Assembly (NCBI GenBank): GCA_042091035.1
Contig: JBELIG010000008.1
Location: 1 to 39,870 of the forward strand
DNA length: 39,870 bases
Reading direction: 5' to 3'
Origin: AM-2324 sp042091035
Lineage (GTDB): Bacteria; Bacteroidota; Bacteroidia; Chitinophagales; Saprospiraceae
Positions 32,522-39,870 of this stretch are shown here, one piece after another. Made by a program: the position numbers and the translations under genes. The first letter of the stretch is position 1; each line of letters starts with the position of its first letter. A model generated the notes under the pieces. That model had not been told where the DNA came from. It did not search any database and saw nothing but the letters and a program-made list of their open reading frames with translations.

Positions 32522-33040
32522 ATGTTACCTCCTATTAATTTTAAGCAATGGATTGATGATCATAGACATTTATTAAAGCCACCGGTTGGTAATAGGGTGG
32601 TCTATGAGGATACTGACTTTATTATTATGGTTGTAGGAGGGCCGAATAGTAGAAAGGATTTTCACTATAACGAAGGGGAGGAGTTTTTCTTTCAGCTGGA
32701 AGGTGACATAACGCTTAAGGTTATGGAGAATGGAAAACAGAAGGATATTAAAATCAAGGAAGGAGAGATATTTTTACTGCCACCGAAGGTTCCTCATTCT
32801 CCGCAGCGTGGAGTTAATACTGTAGGTCTTGTCGTGGAACGTAAGCGGGAAGAAACAGAAATAGATTCATGCATTTGGTTTTGCGAGTCTTGTGGAAATG
32901 AGCTCTACAAGGAGAATTTCAGCCTTAAGAATATTGTTACGGAACTGCCTGTCATCATGAACTCATTTTATAGTTCAGTGGAAAAACGGACTTGCGGGAA
33001 ATGCAATGCAGTGATGGAACCACCGGTTCCTGTGAGCTAA
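32522..33040 (+). CDS. nbaC: 3-hydroxyanthranilate 3,4-dioxygenase
   Basis: A 172-residue cytosolic cupin dioxygenase that opens the ring of 3-hydroxyanthranilate to the precursor of quinolinate in tryptophan breakdown and NAD synthesis. The iron ligands are His48, Glu54 and His92 (KDFHYNEGEEFF; KVPHSPQR). The second, rubredoxin-like iron site typical of bacterial enzymes is complete: Cys121, Cys124 (WFCESCGN) and Cys158, Cys161 (RTCGKCNA). The length and start are normal for the family. Other kynurenine-pathway genes are not in this window. Confidence 0.95.
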   Translation: MLPPINFKQWIDDHRHLLKPPVGNRVVYEDTDFIIMVVGGPNSRKDFHYNEGEEFFFQLEGDITLKVMENGKQKDIKIKEGEIFLLPPKVPHSPQRGVNTVGLVVERKREETEIDSCIWFCESCGNELYKENFSLKNIVTELPVIMNSFYSSVEKRTCGKCNAVMEPPVPVS

Positions 33041-33241
33041 TTCAGTTTTGAGCACTTAATAATTTATTCCGTTTTATTACTAGAATAATTAAAGAACTAC
33101 TATTTTAATTGAACTTTATAGCTTTACGTATTCTTAAAAGTAATATTAAATTATATCTTTAGGATAACTAAATCTGTTTATTTACCCTTTTTTGGGTAGA
33201 AAACTAAGTCTATATTATTTAATCTATTTAATTTTTCACTA

Positions 33242-33490
33242 ATGAAACGTACTAACATTTTTGGTTTGTTGACTTTCGTTGTATTTTCTTTCTTTGCGGT
33301 TGCATGTGGAGGAGATGCTGCAGAAAATGCTGACAATACCGAAGCTACAGAAGAAGTAACTGAAGAAGCAACTGAGGAAGCTACAGAAGAAGCAACTGAA
33401 GAAATGGCTGCAGATTCAACAGCTACTGAAGAAGCTGCTGAAGAAGCTGGCGAAGAAGAAGCTACTGAAGAGGCTGCTGAAGAGCAGTAA
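33242..33490 (+). CDS. Small acidic lipoprotein with EEAT repeats
   Basis: An 82-residue protein starting MKRTNIFGLLTFVVFSFFAV. A lipobox-like AVAC (Cys22) follows the hydrophobic signal, so it is probably lipidated. The mature part is almost only Glu, Ala and Thr in near repeats of EEAT (TEEVTEEATEEATEEATEEM), with an overall charge near -30. Function is unknown. The matching DNA is a repeated GAAGAAGCAACT-like pattern. A strong bidirectional hairpin follows. Upstream at 33183-33198 a weak TACCC/GGGTA hairpin lies in the leader; no good -7 element was found. Confidence 0.75.
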   Translation: MKRTNIFGLLTFVVFSFFAVACGGDAAENADNTEATEEVTEEATEEATEEATEEMAADSTATEEAAEEAGEEEATEEAAEEQ

Positions 33491-33492
33491 AA

Positions 33493-33529
33493 AAAAAAGG
33501 TTTACCATTGTTATGGTAAACCTTTTTTT
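33493..33529. terminator. Bidirectional terminator after acidic lipoprotein
   Basis: GGTTTACCAT (33499-33508) pairs with ATGGTAAACC (33513-33522) around TGTT, flanked by an A run and T7. It lies between convergent genes. Confidence 0.92.
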
Positions 33530-35006
33530 AATTTTCAAAGTATCTTCTTGCATTCCTGAAACCATTGTCTTGCATCCGCGTTCCATTTCTATAATCAGAT
33601 CCTTCCATTTGAGTGCTACTAACTGATCGGTAAAGTTCAATTTCCCACCTAGGGTTTTGAGTTTCACCATAGCAGGTAGAGTGTAGCAGAAGAAAGTCCT
33701 GTGAAGCTTTTGAAGGATTGTAAAACAGGAATTTCACATTGGTTTGTCCTTTAACTTTAAGTCCATTATAGGACCAGATTTCATAAGGGAAAGCATCCGG
33801 TTCATTGTATTCCTTAATTACATCGTTTGGTTGGCCGTATTTTAAATAGATATATCCACGGTCTGTTTCTATACCTTTTCTGAAACCAGATCGAAAGGTT
33901 TGGTCTACTGCTCGCGCCACTTCCATAAAAGCATCATACGCCAATTCAGGATTGATTGGTTGTTTGTTTACCCAATAATTGAATAAGTACAATTGTCTTG
34001 CTTTTTTATCTGGATTAGATAAAGTAGCGTTTATAATATCGCCGTCTGATTTATCAACAAGGGGAGCTATTGCAAGTATAGAAAAATGAAGTTCCTCATC
34101 GCTAAGCTTTCCTACAAATTCTTGATCAAGAAATTTCGAACGATCTTCATTGGTAAGCTCTACTTGCTCTTCTAAGTTAAGGTAGGGGTTTGATCGTTGG
34201 AATTCTATACTCGAACTATAATACTCTTTTAAATCCCTACCCCTCACAGAACAGATGAATTTATAATTGCCAGAAGGTAATTGATCTATTGCTAGCTTTA
34301 GTAGAATCGGTGAGTAAGTATCTGCTATCATGTTCTTGTGCTGTATGATAAGCGGTTTAGTAGCATTTTTATCAGTCTGTTCTACTATCATATAGCTCAC
34401 AATATAACTCTTGTCAAAGACCGTGTTAAGGTCGTATAATTCAAGATAGGCATGTAGTTGAGACTTGTCCTTTGAATAAAAATTATAGGGTAGTGCTTCT
34501 AGTATAAAACCATTCTTTTCAAGGTCACCACCTGTATTTGAAAATTGCTTGTTCGCTAATAGCAAGGGTTCACTTATTCCAGCAATATTTGGTTTGATGT
34601 TTATCTTTTCATTATGATTGAAGGTGTTGGACGTGTTTTTCAGATCCTTTATAAAAATCTGCATGTCGTATTCACCCGGTTTGGCTATACCTGTCCTTTT
34701 GATTATGAAAAAATTTGTGGGTGTTTTGGTAAGTGGCGTACTGACAACACTTTTATTAAAGTGCACAACTGTATCATTTTGAAGATATGCTATTGTGATT
34801 TCTAGCTCACCTTGAATGAAACTATCAATTTGGGTATGATTTATCGTGTTTGCATCAATAGATAGGTGTACTTCAGAATATGGGCGTCCCTCTGCTTGGT
34901 AGGCAACTTGTTCGATATATGCGCTTAATTTAGGCGAATCTGGAAGCTGTTGGGCGTATAGTCCATTTATAAAAAGAGGGAATAAAAAAGAAATTATATA
35001 TCTCAT
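33528..35006 (-). CDS. GWxTD domain-containing exported protein
   Basis: A 492-residue exported protein with a signal peptide (MRYIISFLFPLFINGLYAQQ). The C-terminal domain carries the family core, here GIETDRGYIYLKYGQPND in place of the canonical GWxTDRG...YGxPD; the motif therefore has a substituted tryptophan. The N-terminal part is likely beta-rich domains with FIIKRTGIAKPGEYDMQIFI and SGNYKFICSVRGRD. Such proteins are widespread in Bacteroidota and of unknown function. The small lipoprotein gene lies upstream on the same strand with a 78-base gap. Confidence 0.8.
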   Translation of the reverse strand: MRYIISFLFPLFINGLYAQQLPDSPKLSAYIEQVAYQAEGRPYSEVHLSIDANTINHTQIDSFIQGELEITIAYLQNDTVVHFNKSVVSTPLTKTPTNFFIIKRTGIAKPGEYDMQIFIKDLKNTSNTFNHNEKINIKPNIAGISEPLLLANKQFSNTGGDLEKNGFILEALPYNFYSKDKSQLHAYLELYDLNTVFDKSYIVSYMIVEQTDKNATKPLIIQHKNMIADTYSPILLKLAIDQLPSGNYKFICSVRGRDLKEYYSSSIEFQRSNPYLNLEEQVELTNEDRSKFLDQEFVGKLSDEELHFSILAIAPLVDKSDGDIINATLSNPDKKARQLYLFNYWVNKQPINPELAYDAFMEVARAVDQTFRSGFRKGIETDRGYIYLKYGQPNDVIKEYNEPDAFPYEIWSYNGLKVKGQTNVKFLFYNPSKASQDFLLLHSTCYGETQNPRWEIELYRSVSSTQMEGSDYRNGTRMQDNGFRNARRYFEN

Positions 35007-35084
35007 GATCTGAATTTAATACAAAATCAAATGTGGAGCTTATTTTTTATATCCAATAGTCAGTTTTCAAAAAATAGAATATTT

Positions 35085-35456
35085 TTATCTAACAAACTCA
35101 AAATCAAACTCTAAGTTATTCATAAGCATCTTTAAAGTTAGGGTGCTGTCTGTAATGTTTATGATTTGATATTCTGGATTTATTCGAGCACCTTTCGTTT
35201 TGATGAAGTTTTCATCTATGCTATACAATTGTTTTTCTCTAGTACCAGAAAGATTTGAAAACAACAGTGTATCGTTATCAAATTCTAGTTTGAAGTTGTT
35301 GAGTGTTTCTGTGGTATTGCCATTTCTAAGTGCATTAGAAAGTGTCCAAGTTCCTATGATTTGATCCTTTTGCTCCGGTGAGCTAGGCTCTTTTTCACAA
35401 GAAATACTTAGTAGCATTCCAATGCTCAATAATAATAGGATTGAATATTTATACAT
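35085..35456 (-). CDS. Lipocalin-like small lipoprotein
   Basis: A 123-residue protein starting MYKYSILLLLSIGMLLSISC. Cys20 follows LSIS, a plausible lipobox, so it is probably lipid-anchored. The mature part begins EKEPSSPEQKDQIIGTWTLS and continues with LEFDNDTLLFSN; the IIGTWTLS start resembles lipocalin-like Bacteroidota lipoproteins. Function is unknown. The ATG at 35456 is used; a TTG at 35465 is less likely. It lies between the metallophosphoesterase and GWxTD genes, all on the minus strand with 78-base gaps, without visible terminators, so one transcript is possible. Confidence 0.65.
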   Translation of the reverse strand: MYKYSILLLLSIGMLLSISCEKEPSSPEQKDQIIGTWTLSNALRNGNTTETLNNFKLEFDNDTLLFSNLSGTREKQLYSIDENFIKTKGARINPEYQIINITDSTLTLKMLMNNLEFDFEFVR

Positions 35457-35534
35457 GAGTATCAAAGTTCTTTTTCTTCTTTGAAAGAAAATGTTATATG
35501 CAAAAATAACATTCTTTATGAATATTAAGCTTTT

Positions 35535-36755
35535 TTAAACCAACTCTATAACTGTAATCTCTGGCATTATTCCCACTCTACCCGGATAGCCAAGGTAGCC
35601 TAAGCCTCTGTTTACATATAGTGCTTGATCTTCGGATTTGTATAAGCCTGCCCATTGTTTGTACAAATATTTAATAGGACTCCATTTTATAAATCCAGGT
35701 ATTTCTATACCAAATTGCATGCCATGTGTATGTCCAGAAAGGGTTAGATCAATATTTTTGAAAGACTTGGTAACTTCTTGATTCCAATGCGAAGGATCAT
35801 GGGATAGGAGTAACCTAAATGCCACTTGCTCTGTATTATTCGCTGCCTGAGGGAGATCTCCTTTTTGAGGAAACCTAGGAGATGCAGATTGATTTTCAAC
35901 GCCAATAACCGCTAATTCACTAGATCCAATCTGAAGCTTTCTGTTCTCGTTGAGCAATAACTGCCAGCCCATCTCTTTATGCACATCTTTTAGTCTTTGG
36001 AAATTTGCTTTCTTGTCTTCTTGACTTGGCCAGGCTTCATAGTTTCCATAATCGTGATTTCCCAATACGGAGAATACACCATTTTTACTTTCTATTTGTT
36101 TGAAAATATCAATGAATTCATCCATTTCACTGGCTTTGTTGTTGACCAGGTCTCCCGTAAAACAAACTAAGTCTGCTTGTTCATTATTGATAAGCTCAAT
36201 GGCGCGTTTTACAGGTTCTTTAAACAAGAAACTTCCTGAATGGATGTCTGATATTTGAAGAATTTTGAAACCTTTAAGATCCGCAGCTAAATTCTTTATC
36301 GGCAGCTTTATTTTGAATACTTTATAATTATATGGATTTTTTATCATTCCATAAGTCAAACTTAAAAATGGAATACTTCCAACGGTTAGAGCTGCTAGGC
36401 TAAGGAATTTTGACCTGCTTGTATTGAAGCTGTGTTCCATGCCTAATTTTGTGCCGATAAATAGAATGGCTCTCCGTAGATCATCAACAAGGAGAAATGA
36501 TCCTCCAATGAATTTGGATAGGACAATAATAAAAGTCATTGCGCCCCATATTACATTGACTTGCTTAGGTAGGCTATCGTTTAGACCTGTCATCGCAAGT
36601 ATGATGAAAATAAGCTGGATAAGGGTGCATGTTACGTATATACCTAGACTAATATTTTTTCCACTTGGGCTATTGTCCTTAAAGAAGAACAAAAAAAGTT
36701 GGAAGGCATAATATTCAGTTAGTAGGAATACGCAAATAAGTATCAAAAATCTCAT
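35535..36755 (-). CDS. Membrane metallophosphoesterase (YkuE-like)
   Basis: A 406-residue protein with three or four N-terminal membrane segments (FLILICVFLLTEYYAFQLFL near the start) and a calcineurin-like phosphoesterase domain. The metal and catalytic motifs are complete: LQISDIHSGS, CFTGDLVNN, VLGNHDYGN, LLLSHDPSHW and LSGHTHGMQFG. The phosphoesterase domain probably lies outside the membrane with two metal ions. The substrate is unknown; relatives include UDP-diacylglucosamine hydrolases and phosphodiesterases. It is followed by the lipocalin-like lipoprotein and is divergent from the M1 peptidase. Confidence 0.87.
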   Translation of the reverse strand: MRFLILICVFLLTEYYAFQLFLFFFKDNSPSGKNISLGIYVTCTLIQLIFIILAMTGLNDSLPKQVNVIWGAMTFIIVLSKFIGGSFLLVDDLRRAILFIGTKLGMEHSFNTSRSKFLSLAALTVGSIPFLSLTYGMIKNPYNYKVFKIKLPIKNLAADLKGFKILQISDIHSGSFLFKEPVKRAIELINNEQADLVCFTGDLVNNKASEMDEFIDIFKQIESKNGVFSVLGNHDYGNYEAWPSQEDKKANFQRLKDVHKEMGWQLLLNENRKLQIGSSELAVIGVENQSASPRFPQKGDLPQAANNTEQVAFRLLLSHDPSHWNQEVTKSFKNIDLTLSGHTHGMQFGIEIPGFIKWSPIKYLYKQWAGLYKSEDQALYVNRGLGYLGYPGRVGIMPEITVIELV

Positions 36756-36901
36756 GTATAATAATTGTTAGGGCGGAATTTAAAAAAGAACAAATAATAA
36801 CTATCATGGTTCGACGATTTTTTGGCAACTTTATACAAGCGCATGCTTTTTATAGACATAAGTAAATGCCTCAAACTATTAATTATCAGAAATCACTAGA
36901 T

Positions 36902-38581
36902 ATGCTAAAGAAAATTCTAAGTGTTACTTCAGTTTTTTGTTTGATATGCTCGGTCAATTTAATGGGGCAGGAGGGATATGACTCCTATACATTTACAGAA
37001 CAAGATTCGCTTCGAGGCAGCTTAAGCATTTTGCGATCTTCATATGATGTGCGATTTTATGACCTTGATTTAACTGTAGATATGGATTCAGAATCAATTA
37101 GTGGTTCTGTTGGGATAGATTTCGATGTTTTAGAAGATCTCTCTCAGATTCAGTTGGATTTGTTTGAGAACATGGAAATTGAACGTGTTGTTCTTTTTGG
37201 TGATCAGGAGGAGATCGAATTAAATGTCATTCGGAAGGGCAAAGCTTTCTTTCTTGATTTACCTGCACAGCTAAAAGGGACAAAACTTACAATCAAAGTA
37301 TTTTATAAGGGACAACCGATAAAGGCAGAGAATGCTCCTTGGGACGGTGGCTTTAGCTGGAAGAAGGACAAAAAGGGTAGACCTTGGTTGGGTGTTTCTT
37401 GCGAAGGTATCGGCGCTAGTCTGTGGTGGCCAAATAAAGACCACCTCACGGAGGAGCCTGATAGTATGAGAATCAATATAAGAGTTGATACTGCTTACAC
37501 AGCTGTGAGCAATGGAAATCTAAGAGGATCTAAAAGCTATGATGATGGAACGCATGCATTTGAATGGTTTTTAAGTTATCCTATAAATAATTATAACGTG
37601 ACTTTGAATATTGGTCATTATGCCCATTTTGAAGATCAATATGTGTCCCTTGATAAGGATACCCTGCAGTGTGATTACTATGTGATGGATTATAATATTG
37701 ATGTTGCTAAAGAACACTTTGAACAGGTGCATGGCGTATTAGAATCTTTTGAATACTATTTTGACAAATACCCCTTTTGGGATGATGGATATGCTTTAGT
37801 GGAGACTCCTTATTTGGGTATGGAACATCAAAGCTGTATTGCTTATGGGAATAAATATATGCGAGGTTATCTAGGTGGCATGATCCCAAGAGATATGCAT
37901 TGGGATTATATCATTGTGCATGAGACTGGCCATGAATATTTTGGTAATAGTATTTCTTGTAAAGATCATGCTGAGATGTGGATCCACGAGTCTTTTACAA
38001 CTTATATGGAAGCACTTTATGTAGAATATATGTTTGATTATCCATCTGTAGAGCGCTATCTTGATATTCAAAGAAAATTTATAAAGAATAAGCAATCCAT
38101 TATTGCTCCCTTGGGTGTGAATTTTGATGCTTGGAAATCAAGTGATCATTACTATAAAGGAGCATGGTTTTTACATACTTTAAGGCATCACCTGGATAGT
38201 GATGAGCAGTGGTTTGGTCTAATCAAATCCTTTTACAAGACATTTGCAGTAAGCCATATTGAGACTGCAGACTTTATAAGATTTGCAGAAGAATATACTG
38301 GTCAGGTATTAGAGCCTATTATTAGGCATTATTTATACAAGGCTGATTTGCCTGTATTGGCCATCTCGGTAAAGCAGCGAGGAAATAAAAAGATCTTGTC
38401 TTATCGGTGGGAGGAAGTTGAGGATGACTTTGCTCTTTCGGTCTGGGTGAAACTAGGAGAGGACCTCCACAGATTGAGACCAACAACAGTGCTTCAAGAA
38501 GCTGTTTTTGAGTCTTCTAAACTTGAACGCTTAGAATTGGATTTGGCTAAGTCTTTAATTTTGGAGCGGACTATAGAATAA
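36902..38581 (+). CDS. M1 family metallopeptidase
   Basis: A 559-residue exported protein; the ATG at 36902 gives a signal peptide (MLKKILSVTSVFCLICSVNL), while the ATG at 36866 would add 12 residues. The zinc site is complete: HETGH at residues 340-344 and Glu363, 18 residues after the second His (WIHESFTTYME). The GxMEN-type aminopeptidase motif appears as LGMEH. The C-terminal domain is short, so it resembles the compact M1 enzymes common in Bacteroidota. Likely a periplasmic or surface aminopeptidase for peptide use. Confidence 0.88.
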   Translation: MLKKILSVTSVFCLICSVNLMGQEGYDSYTFTEQDSLRGSLSILRSSYDVRFYDLDLTVDMDSESISGSVGIDFDVLEDLSQIQLDLFENMEIERVVLFGDQEEIELNVIRKGKAFFLDLPAQLKGTKLTIKVFYKGQPIKAENAPWDGGFSWKKDKKGRPWLGVSCEGIGASLWWPNKDHLTEEPDSMRINIRVDTAYTAVSNGNLRGSKSYDDGTHAFEWFLSYPINNYNVTLNIGHYAHFEDQYVSLDKDTLQCDYYVMDYNIDVAKEHFEQVHGVLESFEYYFDKYPFWDDGYALVETPYLGMEHQSCIAYGNKYMRGYLGGMIPRDMHWDYIIVHETGHEYFGNSISCKDHAEMWIHESFTTYMEALYVEYMFDYPSVERYLDIQRKFIKNKQSIIAPLGVNFDAWKSSDHYYKGAWFLHTLRHHLDSDEQWFGLIKSFYKTFAVSHIETADFIRFAEEYTGQVLEPIIRHYLYKADLPVLAISVKQRGNKKILSYRWEEVEDDFALSVWVKLGEDLHRLRPTTVLQEAVFESSKLERLELDLAKSLILERTIE

Positions 38582-38609
38582 AAAGAGGGAGCATTTGCTC
38601 CCTCTTTTT
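38581..38609. terminator. Terminator between M1 peptidase and convergent gene
   Basis: GAGGGAGC (38585-38592) pairs with GCTCCCTC (38597-38604) around ATTT, flanked by A4 and T5. The right flank touches the stop of the convergent gene. Confidence 0.9.
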
Positions 38610-39177
38610 AACGTAATACAAAAAATACGAGGATACAGATTATCACAACTGCTATAAATAGCTGCCTAACCCATTTTGTGCCACTGTGTTTTTGGAGGTA
38701 TATACTGAATAATAAGTCTACGAATTCTCTCCACTCAAGTCCTTTTACATAGCGCTCAATACCCATGACAAAATATTTCCTACCGCCTGGAGCACCGCTC
38801 TTTCTAAGGATGAAAAAGGCTGAATCTAAGTAGGCTAAATCATAAAGTTCACTTGAGCCAGCTTCAATAATGATTTTATTGGTATCAGGAAGAAGTCGCC
38901 ATCTCCCTTTTAAAATATCTCCATTGGTTGATCGGAGATACTCCCCTTTATCGTTGAAAAAATGCATGATGGTGGAGTTGAAATTATCGCCATCACGTAT
39001 TTCAAGCCAAGGTTTACCACCTGCAGAGGAAAAAAATTTGACCTCATTTATATCCTCTCCCCAATTTTGGATATGGGGTAAGATGAGATCAAGGTACTCT
39101 GAAAGAGAACTTTTTTCGGGAAGTTCTACATTGAATGATCCTTTAACAGAGTCTGATATTTCTTTAAAAATGGTCAT
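38608..39177 (-). CDS. C-terminally anchored protein of unknown function
   Basis: A 189-residue protein that I do not recognise. A single hydrophobic segment closes the protein (LFIAVVIICILVFFVLR, about residues 173-189) and there is no signal peptide, so it is a tail-anchored membrane protein with most of its chain in the cytosol. The chain is beta-rich (KPWLEIRDGDNFNSTIMHFF; GRWRLLPDTNKIIIEAGSSE). No catalytic motif is apparent. It lies between the M1 peptidase terminator and the RNase P RNA promoter and appears to be a single-gene unit. Confidence 0.7.
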   Translation of the reverse strand: MTIFKEISDSVKGSFNVELPEKSSLSEYLDLILPHIQNWGEDINEVKFFSSAGGKPWLEIRDGDNFNSTIMHFFNDKGEYLRSTNGDILKGRWRLLPDTNKIIIEAGSSELYDLAYLDSAFFILRKSGAPGGRKYFVMGIERYVKGLEWREFVDLLFSIYLQKHSGTKWVRQLFIAVVIICILVFFVLR

Positions 39178-39259
39178 GTATCGTTTGGCGTCTATTTGAG
39201 CTTAATTTACGAAAAAACTTTATATAAGCTAAGTACAGATGTGAATTTGGGAAAAGAGG

Positions 39260-39291
39260 TTTGACAAATAAAGGAATTTTACGTTATTTTG
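39260..39291 (+). promoter_or_regulatory. rnpB promoter
   Basis: TTTG (39260-39263, within TTTGACAAAT) and TTATTTTG (39284-39291) are 20 bases apart, seven of eight in the -7 element. The predicted start of transcription falls at about 39297, which is where the outer helix of the RNA begins. Confidence 0.82.
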
Positions 39292-39296
39292 TCCCT

Positions 39297-39676
39297 TCAT
39301 GTAATTGGTCTTGTCGCATGCGCTAGCCGTATGAGGAAAGTCCGGACAACGCAGAGCACCGCACCATCTAACGGATGGGGTTTCAGTTTACTGGAATACA
39401 GATAGTGTCGCAGAAAATAACCGCCCAGTTCGCTGGGTAAGGGTGAAAACGTGTGGTAAGAGCGCACGCAGCATGCTGGCGACAGTATGTTGGGATAAAC
39501 CTTGTGGGTTGAAATGCCATGTAAATCTCATTCTTCGGACTTATGTTGCTCGCATAAGGTTCTTCGGAACGATGGGAAGGGTAGGCAGATTGAGTTAATG
39601 GGTGACCATTGACCTAGATAAATGACAGGAGCTTCCTTTGGGAAGAAACAGAATCCGGCTTATACAGCTGCATGAA
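39297..39676 (+). ncRNA. rnpB: RNase P RNA, bacterial class A
   Basis: The catalytic RNA of RNase P, which trims the 5' leader of tRNA precursors. The universally conserved core GAGGAAAGTCCGGAC is at about 39334-39348, and the matching 3' core AGAATCCGGCTTATA at about 39651-39665. The outer helix P1 can be drawn between 39297-39307 (TCATGTAATTG) and 39665-39675 (CAGCTGCATGA), with ten of eleven pairs. The length of about 380 nt is normal for class A. A terminator hairpin follows at once. Ends are estimated to within a few bases. Confidence 0.95.
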
Positions 39677-39713
39677 AAAAGGCACTCCGATCAAATGATC
39701 GGAATGCCTTTTT
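39675..39713. terminator. Bidirectional terminator after rnpB
   Basis: GGCACTCCGATC (39681-39692) pairs with GATCGGAATGCC (39697-39708) with one mismatch around AAAT, flanked by A6 and T5. It separates rnpB from the convergent sucD gene. Confidence 0.9.
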
Positions 39714-39736
39714 AAATTTTATTGATTGGGTATTGC

Positions 39737-39870
39737 TTATGCCTTTATAGCAGCAAGAGCATCTACCATCGTTTGTCCGATATGTGCTGGTGATTTTACA
39801 ACGTGGATACCACACTCAGCCATGATTTTCATCTTAGCTTCTGCTGTATCTTCTGCGCCACCGATAATTG
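39737..39870 (-). CDS. sucD: Succinate-CoA ligase subunit alpha, 3' part
   Basis: The C-terminal 44 residues of a gene that begins after the window. The translation includes IIGGAEDTAEAKMKIMAECG, then IHVVKSPAHIGQTMVDALAA and the last residues IKA. The IxGG...TAxxKxxxxxxxG pattern followed by SPAxIGxTM is the end of the SucD subunit, which joins CoA to succinate with formation of ATP or GTP in the TCA cycle. The stop TAA is at 39737-39739 on the minus strand, 24 bases past the rnpB terminator. The call rests on a short stretch but the match is good. Confidence 0.82.
   Translation of the reverse strand, partial: IIGGAEDTAEAKMKIMAECGIHVVKSPAHIGQTMVDALAAIKA

Noticed and set aside
33242..33490. 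CRISPR array or tandem-repeat locus
   Set aside because: The repeats are codon-level and code for EEAT in one frame; there are no spacers.
33416..33670. Minus-strand frame opposite the acidic lipoprotein
   Set aside because: Its FFFASFFSSFFSS end is the mirror of the Glu/Ala/Thr repeat of the real gene and it overlaps the terminator and the GWxTD gene end.

Overview
The window is about 39.9 kb of AT-rich chromosomal DNA from a member of the Bacteroidota, probably close to the Saprospiraceae or a related marine lineage. The lineage calls rest on several signs: a short primary sigma factor without region 1.1, a long-form GAPDH, two secreted proteins ending in the type B C-terminal domain of the type IX secretion system (T9SS), a GWxTD-domain protein, a START-like protein, a PUR-alpha-like DUF3276 protein, and promoters of the form TTTG-N19/20-TAnnTTTG. 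No phage, insertion sequence, CRISPR array or tRNA was seen. The placement below phylum level is inference.

Layout. 1-5.4 kb: the end of a PUR-alpha-like gene, then a vWA/GATase-like membrane protein divergent from a secreted GATase-like protein, a CMP-sugar synthetase-like gene and a crotonase. 5.5-6.9 kb: a ferredoxin-NADP reductase and its [2Fe-2S] ferredoxin. 6.9-10 kb (minus): a START-like gene and an AddB-like nuclease. 10.2-12.8 kb: the primary sigma factor and GAPDH, each with a recognisable promoter and terminator. 12.9-17.4 kb: an Lrp/AsnC regulator, a CtpA-type protease, a GH36-like glycosidase and a divergent TsaC-like gene. 17.7-22.5 kb: two tandem paralogous PKD-type T9SS cargo proteins. 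22.5-28 kb: rplS, then a same-strand run of glycosyltransferase, PI-PLC-like phosphodiesterase, GNAT, secreted protein, D-threonine aldolase-like enzyme and sulfotransferase-like protein. 28-33 kb: pirin; a TolB-like/TPR/AraC regulator followed by an alpha/beta hydrolase; QueD-like divergent from 3-hydroxyanthranilate dioxygenase; and a tiny acidic lipoprotein. 33.5-39.2 kb: a GWxTD protein, a small lipoprotein, a metallophosphoesterase, an M1 metallopeptidase and a C-tail-anchored protein. 39.3-39.7 kb: RNase P RNA, then the 3' end of sucD.

Most genes are housekeeping or single-gene metabolic functions, not one accessory system. The least ordinary parts are the regulator at 29.2-30.9 kb, whose domain order is the reverse of the usual TolB-like regulators; the two tandem cargo proteins sharing a conserved N-terminal module with an RCCRNN signature; the secreted GATase-like protein beside a vWA protein with a similar fold; the degenerate TsaC-like protein overlapping a glycosidase gene; and the very tight packing of convergent gene ends. 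I do not see convincing evidence for a wholly new multi-gene system.
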